A DNA stretch of 6,811 nucleotides from Gammaproteobacteria bacterium UBA4475 (GCA_002389265.1 DGOD01000145.1:1-6811), one strand, 5' to 3'. Counted from the stretch's first letter, positions 1-6,644 are shown. Program-made: numbers and translations. The notes: generated by a model from the letters alone, not told the origin.

Positions 1-64
1 CTTACCTTTGCCTGCGCTTACCTTGGCCTGCGCTTACCTTGGCCCGCGCTTACAGTCTCCCGCG
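1..64. repeat. 16-bp tandem repeat, four units, open at left edge
   Basis: Four consecutive 16-bp units begin at 1, 17, 33 and 49. The second unit is CTTACCTTGGCCTGCG. Unit 1 differs from it at one base, unit 3 at one base, and unit 4 keeps only the CTTAC start and the CCGCG-like end. The array starts at the first base of the window, so it may be longer outside. The period is not a multiple of three, so the repeat shifts frame every unit and is unlikely to be a protein repeat. It ends 45 bp upstream of the selO start codon. Its function is unknown; it may be a variable-number intergenic repeat. Confidence 0.85.
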
Positions 65-74
65 ACTCAACGGC

Positions 75-103
75 TCGGCACCACTGTCACGGTATGGTAA
101 TAT
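75..103 (+). promoter_or_regulatory. weak candidate sigma70 promoter for selO
   Basis: TCGGCA (75-80) lies 17 bp before TAATAT (98-103). Each hexamer matches the sigma70 consensus at four of six positions. TATGGT (93-98) is an overlapping alternative -10. If TAATAT is used, transcription would start close to the A of the selO ATG at 110. That fits the absence of any Shine-Dalgarno-like purine run before that ATG, so the message may be leaderless. This is inferred from weak motif matches only. Confidence 0.25.
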
Positions 104-109
104 CGCCCA

Positions 110-1555
110 ATGACTAATCCAATACCCTTTGACAACAGCTACGCCCAATTACCAGACCGGTTTTTTACCGGTCAGCATCCGACGCCCGTGGTTAAACCAG
201 GCCTCATTCGCGTTAATCAGGCGCTTGCGGAGCAACTGGACATTGCTGTCGATTGGTTAACCTCCACCGCGGGGCTTGAGGTGCTGGCAGGCAACGCCGT
301 TCCGGCGGGCGCAGAACCCATTGCCACGGTCTATGCCGGTCACCAATTTGGCAGCTGGAATCCACAACTGGGCGACGGTCGTGCAGTTTTGTTGGGCGAG
401 GTCGTCGACACCCAGGGGGCGCGTTTTGATATTCAGCTCAAGGGCTCAGGGCCTACGGCCTATTCTCGCGGCGGTGATGGCCGGGCACCGCTGGGCCCAG
501 TACTGCGGGAGTATATTGTGTCAGAAGCCATGTTTGCCTTGGGCGTGCCCACGACCCGCAGCTTGGCGGCAGTCACCACCGGTGAACCCGTATTTCGTGA
601 GACGGCATTACCCGGCGGGGTGCTAACACGAGTCGCCAGCAGCCATATTCGTATCGGCACCTTTGAATTTTTCGCCGTAAAAAAGGATATCGAGGCGCTG
701 CGGATACTCGCCGATCATGTGATCAACCGACACTATCCCACAGCGGCCAACGCTGCAAACCCTTACCTGGCACTGCTTGAGTCAGTCATCAGTCGCATCG
801 CGACCCTGGTGTCCCAGTGGCAGCAGGTGGGCTTTATTCATGGCGTGCTGAACACGGATAATATGCTGTTGTCGGGCGAGACCGTCGATTATGGCCCCTG
901 TGCTTTTATGGATAGTTTTGACCCCACGAAAGTCTATAGCGCCATCGACCGTGGCAGCCGTTACGCCTACCAAAAACAACCCGAGATCGCCCATTGGAAT
1001 CTGATGGTCCTGGCCCAATCATTGTTACCTCTGATTGACGCCGACCAGGCTCAAGCTGTGACGCTGGCCAAAGCAGCGCTGGATCAGTTCCCGTCGGCCT
1101 TTCACGCGCACCACCGACAAGGCATGGCAGCCAAACTCGGACTCACCACGGCGACTCAAACTGACGAACAACTTGTTCGCGAACTATTGGAGTTGATGCA
1201 GAACGAAAGCCTGGACTATACCCTGACGTTTCGACATCTGAGTGATCCGACTAGCCACAAGTTATTACCGGTTCGACTGATGCCCTGGATCGAAGACTGG
1301 CTGGCCCGAGCGGCGACGGAAACCGACGGCAAGCCTGACTATGCCTTGATGCGATCAGTGAATCCCATGTGCATTCCGCGCAATCATTTGATCGAAGCGG
1401 TCATCAAAGCGGCTATTGAAGACAATGATTTCGGGCCCTTCGATGCGCTCACCGAAGCATTACAAACGCCCTATGTCGAACGACCACTTGAGAATCCATT
1501 GACCCAGCCACCGCGGCCCGACCAGATCGTGCAGAATACATTTTGCGGGACATGA
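110..1555 (+). CDS. selO: SelO/YdiU family protein adenylyltransferase
   Basis: The product is 481 aa, the usual size for bacterial SelO (E. coli YdiU is 478). The family has a protein-kinase fold that binds ATP in a flipped orientation and transfers AMP to Ser/Thr/Tyr of target proteins; it is linked to oxidative stress and glutathionylation. A UMP-transfer activity has also been reported for YdiU. Visible signatures are FDNSYAQLP near residue 7, YAGHQFGSWNPQLGDGRA (75-92), QLKGSGPT with the ATP-contacting Lys111, LRE with Glu134, LTRVASSHIRIGTFE (172-186) with Arg174, HGVLNTDNM with metal-binding Asn251, and VDYGP with Asp260. These sit at a constant offset of two from K113, E136, R176, N253 and D262 of the Pseudomonas syringae enzyme as I recall them, so the enzyme looks active. 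The C-terminus is CGT, with Cys479 third from the end, where animal SelO carries selenocysteine. The ATG at 110 fits the family N-terminus but has no clear ribosome-binding site. The downstream crotonase is on the same strand 116 nt away. Confidence 0.95.
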   Translation: MTNPIPFDNSYAQLPDRFFTGQHPTPVVKPGLIRVNQALAEQLDIAVDWLTSTAGLEVLAGNAVPAGAEPIATVYAGHQFGSWNPQLGDGRAVLLGEVVDTQGARFDIQLKGSGPTAYSRGGDGRAPLGPVLREYIVSEAMFALGVPTTRSLAAVTTGEPVFRETALPGGVLTRVASSHIRIGTFEFFAVKKDIEALRILADHVINRHYPTAANAANPYLALLESVISRIATLVSQWQQVGFIHGVLNTDNMLLSGETVDYGPCAFMDSFDPTKVYSAIDRGSRYAYQKQPEIAHWNLMVLAQSLLPLIDADQAQAVTLAKAALDQFPSAFHAHHRQGMAAKLGLTTATQTDEQLVRELLELMQNESLDYTLTFRHLSDPTSHKLLPVRLMPWIEDWLARAATETDGKPDYALMRSVNPMCIPRNHLIEAVIKAAIEDNDFGPFDALTEALQTPYVERPLENPLTQPPRPDQIVQNTFCGT

Positions 1556-1599
1556 ATCAGGGCAGATCAACGGACTAACTGACCCGCACGCCTTCGGGA

Positions 1600-1628
1600 T
1601 TCAACTCTGGCACCAACGGGGGTATATT
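1600..1628 (+). promoter_or_regulatory. weak candidate promoter for the crotonase gene
   Basis: TATATT (1623-1628) matches the -10 consensus at five of six positions. The hexamer 17 bp upstream, TTCAAC (1600-1605), matches the -35 at only three. A start near 1635 would give a leader of about 37 nt containing the ribosome-binding site. The 116-nt gap after selO shows no clear terminator, so readthrough from selO is also possible. Confidence 0.25.
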
Positions 1629-1660
1629 GATCAGGACTGTCTCATCCAGAGCCGCGCCAG

Positions 1661-1666
1661 AAGGAG
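1661..1666 (+). promoter_or_regulatory. ribosome-binding site that fixes the crotonase start
   Basis: AAGGAG is followed by a 5-nt spacer and the ATG at 1672. An upstream in-frame TTG at 1627 would add 15 residues unlike the family N-terminus and has no comparable site before it. The ATG at 1672 is therefore preferred. Confidence 0.85.
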
Positions 1667-1671
1667 AATCC

Positions 1672-2511
1672 ATGTACGAGTCCATCACCCTCGAGAATGT
1701 GTCATCCACCGCCGTGTTGACCTTTAATCGTCCTGCCAGCCTCAATGCCTTCACCTATCCCATGATGGATGAGTTCAAACACGCGCTGGCCACCGCAGAA
1801 CAAGACGATACTGTCACCGGCATTGTCATCACCGGCGCTGGTCGAGGATTTTGTGCCGGCATGGACATGAATGCCCTGGGCACCCTATCGGCAACGGGGG
1901 AACAGGAAGGCGCAGAAAACCTCAAGGACAAACTCAAAGCCAGCCCCGGCGACTCGTCCATGGGCGAGGATTTCACCTCCGGGTTTACCTATCTCATGAC
2001 GATTCGCAAGCCCGTCATCGCCGCCATCAACGGCGCCTGTGCCGGACTGGGCATGTCCATTGCGTTACTGTGCGACCTGCGGTTTTGTGCCGACGGTGCA
2101 AAATTTGTAACTTCCTTTTCCCAACGGGGCCTGGTGGCCGAACATGGTCAAAGCTGGATTCTACCGCGCGTGGTTGGCCCATCAAGGGCCTTGGATCTAC
2201 TCTGGAGTTCTCGTCGAGTAATGGCTGATGAGGCACTACAGATCGGCTTGGTAGATCGCGTTTACGAGGCCGACGAAGTATTGAGCCGTGCCATTGAGTA
2301 TGTTCAGCAGCTGGCGGACTCGGCCGCGCCGGTGTCCTTACAAGTGATGAAGCGGCAAATTTACCGCCACATGAACATGTCACTGGGTGATGCTATGGCA
2401 GAAAGCACACAGCTGATGGATGAGAGCCTGCTAAGAGACGACTTCAAAGAGGGGGTGGCTTCATTTATGGAGAAACGCCCGCCTGCATTCAGCAAAATCA
2501 AAACTGATTAA
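1672..2511 (+). CDS. crotonase-fold protein (enoyl-CoA hydratase/isomerase family)
   Basis: The product is 279 aa. Members bind acyl-CoA thioesters in the cytoplasm and use a two-backbone-NH oxyanion hole to stabilise an enolate. Visible signatures are LTFNRPASLNAF (16-27), the first oxyanion-hole motif GRGFCAGMD (57-65), the second motif INGACAGLGMSIALLCDLRF (119-138), and the typical C-terminal FMEKRPPAF. Aligned by eye to rat mitochondrial enoyl-CoA hydratase, the two catalytic glutamates E144 and E164 fall on Ser129 and Phe149. A classical hydratase reaction is therefore doubtful. Glu157-His158 in GLVAEHGQSW may supply other acid-base chemistry, as in isomerase- or hydrolase-type members. 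A loop of about 35 residues rich in Gly, Ser, Glu and Lys (70-104) follows the first oxyanion motif. The gene ends at a strong palindrome and converges on the dioxygenase gene. The family is certain; the substrate and exact reaction are not. Confidence 0.92.
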   Translation: MYESITLENVSSTAVLTFNRPASLNAFTYPMMDEFKHALATAEQDDTVTGIVITGAGRGFCAGMDMNALGTLSATGEQEGAENLKDKLKASPGDSSMGEDFTSGFTYLMTIRKPVIAAINGACAGLGMSIALLCDLRFCADGAKFVTSFSQRGLVAEHGQSWILPRVVGPSRALDLLWSSRRVMADEALQIGLVDRVYEADEVLSRAIEYVQQLADSAAPVSLQVMKRQIYRHMNMSLGDAMAESTQLMDESLLRDDFKEGVASFMEKRPPAFSKIKTD

Positions 2512-2524
2512 TGCTGCAGGCCAG

Positions 2525-2559
2525 TCATCTAGACGGCAGCTCAGCTGCCGTCTAGATGA
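2525..2559. terminator. large palindrome between convergent genes, probable bidirectional terminator
   Basis: The left arm TCATCTAGACGGCAGCT (2525-2541) and its exact reverse complement (2543-2559) flank a single base at 2542. As RNA this would fold into about a 16-bp stem with a 3-nt loop (2541-2543) from either strand. It lies 13 nt after the crotonase stop and 9 nt from the dioxygenase stop on the other strand, the expected place for a shared terminator. Neither flank has a U-rich run (the + side reads TCACACAACC), so it is not a textbook intrinsic terminator. It could instead act with Rho, protect 3' ends, or belong to a dispersed palindromic repeat family. Confidence 0.7.
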
Positions 2560-2568
2560 TCACACAAC

Positions 2569-3417
2569 CTAGGCCGTCAAAGCACAACCTTCGATAGTAA
2601 TACGATGCATCATCCTGGCCTGGCCCTGATAGTCGTTCTGGGCATTGTGCCAACTCGCTCGATTATCCCAGAATGCCACTGAGCCTGGCCGCCATTCAAA
2701 TCGGGTGATGTAGCTTTCGTTAATCGCAGCCTGGTATAAGTAGTCAAGCAAAGGCTGGGATTCTTCAACGGTCCAGCCCTCAAATCGCAAGGTGAACGCC
2801 GCGTTAACGTACAATGCCTTCCTACCGCTCAGCGGATGGGTGATCACCACAGGATGAATCGGGTCACCCAACTCATCAGCTGCCGTTGAATTGATGATGC
2901 GCTGATTCGTATCGGCGGAATTCTTATAGTCACCGGCGCTACCAAAAACATGCCGCGCCGAATGCACCGCATTCAAGCCACTCAGCGCCTCTTTGAGTCC
3001 GTCAGACAGGCCTTCATAGGCCTTGTACATATTTGTAAACCAGGTGCCACCGCCAGTGGCAGGTAACTGCCTGGCCACCAGAATCGAACCCAATGCTGGT
3101 TCAAAATCATAGGTATGGTCGGTATGCCAGCCACCGCCAATATTGGTCAGCTGGTCCGGCTCCTTACCCACCAGAGCAATCTGTGGAAAATCGGCGTGGG
3201 ACTTGAAGAACCGATTCACATTGATCTTGCCGAAACGTTCGGCCAGCACGATGTGATCAGTTTCCGTTAGCTGCTGATCACGGAAAAAAACTACGCCATG
3301 ATCACTGAACGCTTGCTTGATCTGCTCAAACTCGCCAGCGGCGAGATCCCGCAGATCAATACCGGTGATCTCAGCACCCGTTCCCGGCAGCACCGTTATT
3401 TTTATGTGGTTAGCCAT
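2569..3417 (-). CDS. TauD/TfdA-family Fe(II)/2-oxoglutarate-dependent dioxygenase
   Basis: The product is 282 aa, nearly the length of E. coli TauD (283). The family couples oxidative decarboxylation of 2-oxoglutarate to hydroxylation of a substrate, often releasing sulfite, sulfate or a phenol from sulfonates, alkyl sulfates or aryloxy acids. The iron ligands are visible: His98 and Asp100 in GGWHTDHTYDF, and His257 in NRASWHN. Thr125 in ATGGGTWF and Arg268, with Arg272 in MMHR, match the 2-oxoglutarate-binding positions of TauD (T126, R266, R270). FFRDQ near 44-48 is also typical. I cannot assign the substrate, and a name such as tauD would overclaim. The gene is 39 nt downstream of the CoA ligase on the same strand with no visible terminator between, so they are probably co-transcribed. 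The ATG at 3417 is chosen over a TTG at 3426. Confidence 0.93.
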   Translation of the reverse strand: MANHIKITVLPGTGAEITGIDLRDLAAGEFEQIKQAFSDHGVVFFRDQQLTETDHIVLAERFGKINVNRFFKSHADFPQIALVGKEPDQLTNIGGGWHTDHTYDFEPALGSILVARQLPATGGGTWFTNMYKAYEGLSDGLKEALSGLNAVHSARHVFGSAGDYKNSADTNQRIINSTAADELGDPIHPVVITHPLSGRKALYVNAAFTLRFEGWTVEESQPLLDYLYQAAINESYITRFEWRPGSVAFWDNRASWHNAQNDYQGQARMMHRITIEGCALTA

Positions 3418-3420
3418 TCT

Positions 3421-3434
3421 CTCCAAGACTCCTC
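3421..3434 (-). promoter_or_regulatory. ribosome-binding region that decides the dioxygenase start
   Basis: Read on the minus strand, GAGGAG (3429-3434) lies 11 nt before the ATG at 3417 and GGAG (3421-3424) lies 3 nt before it. For the alternative TTG at 3426 the GAGGAG would be only 2 nt away and the second motif would be inside the gene. The ATG, which starts MANHIKI, is preferred although neither spacing is ideal. Confidence 0.6.
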
Positions 3435-3456
3435 GTCTTTTTTACCTTACTAAGTA

Positions 3457-4998
3457 TCAGGAAATTGCCGGTGCAGCGCTATCCACATACATTTCCCGCA
3501 AGGTCCGCTTCAGCACCTTGCCTGTCGCATTGCGCGGCAGCGCGGCAATGAACTCCACCGACTGCGGCACCTTGAATTTCGCCAAGTTCGCCAGGCAATG
3601 TGCGATCACTGCATCAGCATCTAAACTTTGGCCAGGTTTCAACACCAGCACAGCCTTACCAGTTTCGCCCCAGCGCTCACTGGGCACACCGATGATGGCT
3701 GCCTCGGCCACTTGCGGCAATTCGTACAAGACATTTTCCACTTCCGCCGGGTAGACATTCTCCCCGCCAGAGATATACATGTCTTTCCAACGATCGACGA
3801 TATAAACAAAACCCTCATCGTCACAGCGGGCGGCATCACCGGTCATCAACCAGTCATCCACAAAGGTCTTCGCCGTCGCTTCAGGATTATTCCAGTAGCC
3901 AGGGGTAATATTTGGCCCGCGAATCAACAGCTCGCCAACGGTACCACGCGGCACTTCCGCACCTTGATCGTCAACGATTTTGATTTCAGTGTGGAGCAAA
4001 GCCTTACCCGTGGAGCCGATCTTGCGCAGGGCGTCATCGGGGTTCAAGGCAATCCCACCCGGACTGGTCTCGGTCATGCCCCAGCCTTGAATCAGCGGTA
4101 CACCACGCCCCATCCAGGACGACAAAATGACTTCGGCACAGGGCGCGCCCCCCACGCCTGCCGCCTCCAGACGACTCAAATCGGTGCTGTCGAAATCCGG
4201 ATGCTGCATCATAAATTGATAAGGTGCCGGCACCGCGAAGAAGTGCGTCACGCCAAGTGCTACATCACCAATCACCTGCAAGGCCCGGCCCGGATCGAAG
4301 TCACGCATCAGCAGAATCTGGCCACCGGCATGCAAGATCGGATTGGCGTAGCAGTTCAGCCCCCCCGTATGAAACAAGGGCAACACCACCAATTGTACGG
4401 TCTTGGCACTAATGGCCGCAGGCGTCCCTAAATTGACACAGTTATAGAAGGTCATGCCGTGGGTAATCAACGCGCCCTTCGGGTGACCAGTGGTGCCTGA
4501 GGTATACATGATCATGGATATGTCAGCATGGGTGCTCACCACAGGCACCACCGGCAAGGCCGCATTCATAGCTTGCTCGTACTGAGTCGTAAGGTTGTTC
4601 GTGCCTACATCAAGCGTATGTTTAATGCTGCAACTTCTAACTAACGAGCTGACCATGGTTGCGTAATTTTCATCATGAACCAGTAAAGCAGGCGAGGAAT
4701 CTTTGAGAATATACTCCAACTCCTTCTCAGTCAGCCGCCAGTTCAGCGGCAAGCAGATCAGGCCCGCTTTTGAGCAGGCAAACTGGATCTCGAAAAACTC
4801 AGTGCAGTTGGGCGTGAGTATCGCCACTCGGTCACCTTTCACCAAACCCTGGGCCTGCATCCAGCCCGCCAGCCAATTCGCCCGTTGATCCAGCTCGGCA
4901 TAAGTCAGCGCTGCGCCGGTATCCAGGTCCTTGATGGCGATTTTTTCGGGGCGCATATCCGCATGGTGAGCGGTCCAGTCATAGTATTTGACGGCCAT
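3457..4998 (-). CDS. acyl-CoA synthetase (AMP-forming, fatty-acid-CoA ligase type)
   Basis: The product is 513 aa. It is an ANL-superfamily enzyme that converts a carboxylate, ATP and CoA into an acyl-CoA through an acyl-adenylate. All core motifs are present in order: the P-loop YTSGTTGHPKG (165-175), GWGMTET (305-311), the MTGD motif around Asp388, the hinge region DRWKDMYISGGENVYP (402-417), and the C-terminal PRNATGK with the adenylation lysine Lys494. No signal peptide or membrane segment is apparent, so it should be cytoplasmic. Length and motifs fit medium- or long-chain fatty-acid or aryl-acid CoA ligases; the acyl chain accepted cannot be read from the sequence. AGGGAG ends 5 nt before the ATG at 4998, a good ribosome-binding site. 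The gene leads a probable two-gene operon with the dioxygenase, and the 226-nt gap upstream carries inverted and direct repeats that may be operators. Confidence 0.95.
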   Translation of the reverse strand: MAVKYYDWTAHHADMRPEKIAIKDLDTGAALTYAELDQRANWLAGWMQAQGLVKGDRVAILTPNCTEFFEIQFACSKAGLICLPLNWRLTEKELEYILKDSSPALLVHDENYATMVSSLVRSCSIKHTLDVGTNNLTTQYEQAMNAALPVVPVVSTHADISMIMYTSGTTGHPKGALITHGMTFYNCVNLGTPAAISAKTVQLVVLPLFHTGGLNCYANPILHAGGQILLMRDFDPGRALQVIGDVALGVTHFFAVPAPYQFMMQHPDFDSTDLSRLEAAGVGGAPCAEVILSSWMGRGVPLIQGWGMTETSPGGIALNPDDALRKIGSTGKALLHTEIKIVDDQGAEVPRGTVGELLIRGPNITPGYWNNPEATAKTFVDDWLMTGDAARCDDEGFVYIVDRWKDMYISGGENVYPAEVENVLYELPQVAEAAIIGVPSERWGETGKAVLVLKPGQSLDADAVIAHCLANLAKFKVPQSVEFIAALPRNATGKVLKRTLREMYVDSAAPAIS

Positions 4999-5060
4999 AT
5001 TGACTCCCTGATATTGAATAATTCGTTTTGAGCAGACCCACTATTGATGACCAGGAAATT

Positions 5061-5093
5061 CCCAACCGGTGACTGATGTTTTGCCCAATCGGT
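5061..5093. repeat. 10-bp direct repeat pair upstream of the CoA ligase
   Basis: CCCAACCGGT (5061-5070) and CCCAATCGGT (5084-5093) match at nine of ten positions and start 23 bp apart, about two helical turns, so they face the same side of DNA. They lie 63-95 bp upstream of the CoA ligase start codon. A tandem binding site for a regulator is possible. I do not recognise the motif. Confidence 0.4.
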
Positions 5094-5125
5094 TTCTGGT
5101 GCTACCGCAGCCGCCCCTAGCCTGT

Positions 5126-5152
5126 CGATGTGATCGATAGTAAATCACATCG
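5126..5152. promoter_or_regulatory. inverted repeat, possible operator or hairpin
   Basis: CGATGTGAT (5126-5134) and its exact reverse complement ATCACATCG (5144-5152) are separated by 9 bp. The element lies 128 bp upstream of the CoA ligase ATG and 72 bp beyond the rhlE stop. It could be a dimeric regulator's operator or a hairpin at the end of the rhlE transcript. No U-run follows it in the direction of rhlE transcription. The octamer CGATAGTA in its spacer (5135-5142) recurs at 5163-5170. Confidence 0.45.
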
Positions 5153-5224
5153 GCCTTGGATCCGATAGTACCCAAGCCCGGCCCGCCACAGCTTCGCTGG
5201 ATACCGAGTCACCCGCTGCCATTG

Positions 5225-6589
5225 TTAACGGCCACCAGCAGGCGGCCCTTGCCGACTGCCTGGTTTACTGCCCTTACGGGTTGGGGCGCGGCGTTTCTTC
5301 GCGGCGCCGCCGGCCGTGGTATTGCGCTGGGGCCCGGCGCCCGCAGTCCTTGGTCTCGCTGCCGTTGGCGCCTGATAAGGCTTCTTAGGCTTCTTGGGTT
5401 TTTTCGGCTTAATCCGACCGGGTACGGCAGAGGATGCTGGCACCTGGTGATCTGGGTAGTAATCCTCATGAACCTCTCGAGGCAGAATCTGCTGGATCAG
5501 GCGTTCGATACCTTTGAGTTCCTCGATCTCATCAGCACTGACCAATGAGATGGCCTCGCCGGTCAAGCCCGCCCGACCGGTACGGCCGATTCGGTGCACA
5601 TAGTTCTCGGCGACTTTCGGTAGATCAAAATTCACCACTTGGGGCAATTGTTGAATATCCAGGCCTCGGGCCGCCACATCCGTGGCCACCAACACCTGAA
5701 ATTCGCCTTTTTTAAAAGCGCCCAAGGCCTCCATCCGCTGACCTTGACTGCGATCACCATGAATTGCGGCGGCACTGATGCCCTCGTCGTGAAGATACCG
5801 AGTCAACTGATCGGCACCGGCCTTGGTCTTGGTAAACACCAAAATCTGCTGCCACTGATGATCCCGCATCAGTTGTACCAGCAAGGCCGGCTTTTGTTTC
5901 TTGTCCACGGTATAGACCCATTGTTTGACGGTTCTAGCCGTGGTCTGCTCCGGGCTAATAATGATTTCAACGGGATTTTGAACCAGTGTTTTAGCCAGTC
6001 GCCTAACCCCCTCCGGAAAGGTTGCCGTGAACATCAGGTTCTGACGCTGATGGGGTAACTGACGCAATATTTGTTCGAGCTCGCGGCTGAAGCCCAGGTC
6101 CAACATCCGGTCTGCCTCATCCAGCACCAGCACTTCAAGGGCATCGAAACGCAAGGCGTTCTGGGCCGCCAGGTCCAACAATCGACCCGGCGTAGCCACT
6201 AAAAGGTCAATACCCCGCCGCAACAGCATCATTTGCGGATTAATCTTAACCCCGCCATAGATCACCGTTGAGCGTAGCGGCAGGTGTTGGCCATAGGCTT
6301 TGACGCTGCTGCCGATCTGCAGCGCCAACTCTCGAGTCGGCGCCAGAATCAGGGCACGGACTTGATTAGGCCCGGCGGTCTCACCCGCGAGCAGACCCTG
6401 CAACACCGGGCAGACGAAGCCGGCGGTCTTGCCAGTGCCAGTCTGGGCCGCCGCAAGCACGTCCCGGCCGGCCAGAATCGCTGGAATCGCCTGCTTCTGT
6501 ACTGGGGTCGGAGTCTCGTAATCACGTTCAGTTAAGACTTGGGTAATGCTGGCCGCAAGGCCAAGTGTGGAAAACTGCGACGACGCCAT
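5225..6589 (-). CDS. rhlE: RhlE-type DEAD-box ATP-dependent RNA helicase
   Basis: The product is 454 aa and unwinds short RNA duplexes using ATP; bacterial RhlE proteins act in ribosome assembly and RNA turnover. Motifs in order: a Q motif with Phe6 and TPTPVQ (26-31), Walker A AQTGTGKT (48-55), PTRELA (84-89), TPGRL (133-137), DEAD (157-160), TAT as motif III (188-190), VFTKTK (251-256), VATDVAARGLD (301-311) and HRIGRTGRAG (332-341). The two RecA-like domains end near residue 370. The remainder is a disordered, strongly basic tail rich in Lys, Pro, Arg, Gly and Ala, as is common in RhlE proteins and likely to bind RNA. The N-terminus starting FSTLGL fits the family. Only a weak GGA lies 6 nt before the ATG at 6589. 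No strong promoter is obvious in the 222 nt upstream. The subfamily rests on the short N-terminus and tail; a related helicase such as DbpA or SrmB is less likely. Confidence 0.92.
   Translation of the reverse strand: MASSQFSTLGLAASITQVLTERDYETPTPVQKQAIPAILAGRDVLAAAQTGTGKTAGFVCPVLQGLLAGETAGPNQVRALILAPTRELALQIGSSVKAYGQHLPLRSTVIYGGVKINPQMMLLRRGIDLLVATPGRLLDLAAQNALRFDALEVLVLDEADRMLDLGFSRELEQILRQLPHQRQNLMFTATFPEGVRRLAKTLVQNPVEIIISPEQTTARTVKQWVYTVDKKQKPALLVQLMRDHQWQQILVFTKTKAGADQLTRYLHDEGISAAAIHGDRSQGQRMEALGAFKKGEFQVLVATDVAARGLDIQQLPQVVNFDLPKVAENYVHRIGRTGRAGLTGEAISLVSADEIEELKGIERLIQQILPREVHEDYYPDHQVPASSAVPGRIKPKKPKKPKKPYQAPTAARPRTAGAGPQRNTTAGGAAKKRRAPTRKGSKPGSRQGPPAGGR
5378..5407 (-). repeat. PKK tripeptide repeat in the helicase tail
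   Basis: Three consecutive 9-bp units encode Pro-Lys-Lys at residues 395-403, followed by Pro404. At the DNA level two units are nearly identical (GGCTTCTTA and GGCTTCTTG on the + strand) and the third has AAA lysine codons. The repeat lies at the start of the basic tail, after the second helicase domain, and could vary in copy number between strains. Confidence 0.6.
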
Positions 6590-6644
6590 GGAAAATCCGT
6601 TAGAGAACCTGGTGGTTTCAGACTACCTTGCAATAGGAGCAGCA

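Noticed and set aside
1..117. Frame open from the left edge through the 16-bp repeats to a TAA at 115-117, overlapping the selO start
   Set aside because: It is only 38 codons, made mostly of frame-shifting repeat units, and resembles no protein. The end of an upstream gene cannot be excluded without the sequence to the left.
1552..1578. Eight-codon frame starting in an ATGA overlap with the selO stop
   Set aside because: It is too short to support, has no ribosome-binding site, and is probably chance.
1627..1671. Fifteen-residue N-terminal extension of the crotonase from a TTG codon
   Set aside because: The extension lacks family similarity, while a strong AAGGAG site lies 5 nt before the ATG at 1672.
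3628..4431. Long open frame on the + strand opposite the acyl-CoA synthetase
   Set aside because: The minus-strand frame carries every adenylate-forming motif. The opposite frame has no recognisable domain and is explained by codon bias on the coding strand.
4999..5060. Sigma70 promoter directly upstream of the CoA ligase
   Set aside because: AT-rich hexamers are present, but none pairs with a reasonable -35 at 16-18 bp, so I do not call one.
5129..5149. TGTGA and TCACA half-sites resembling a CRP box
   Set aside because: The half-sites are 11 bp apart, whereas the CRP consensus needs 6, so a standard CRP site does not fit.
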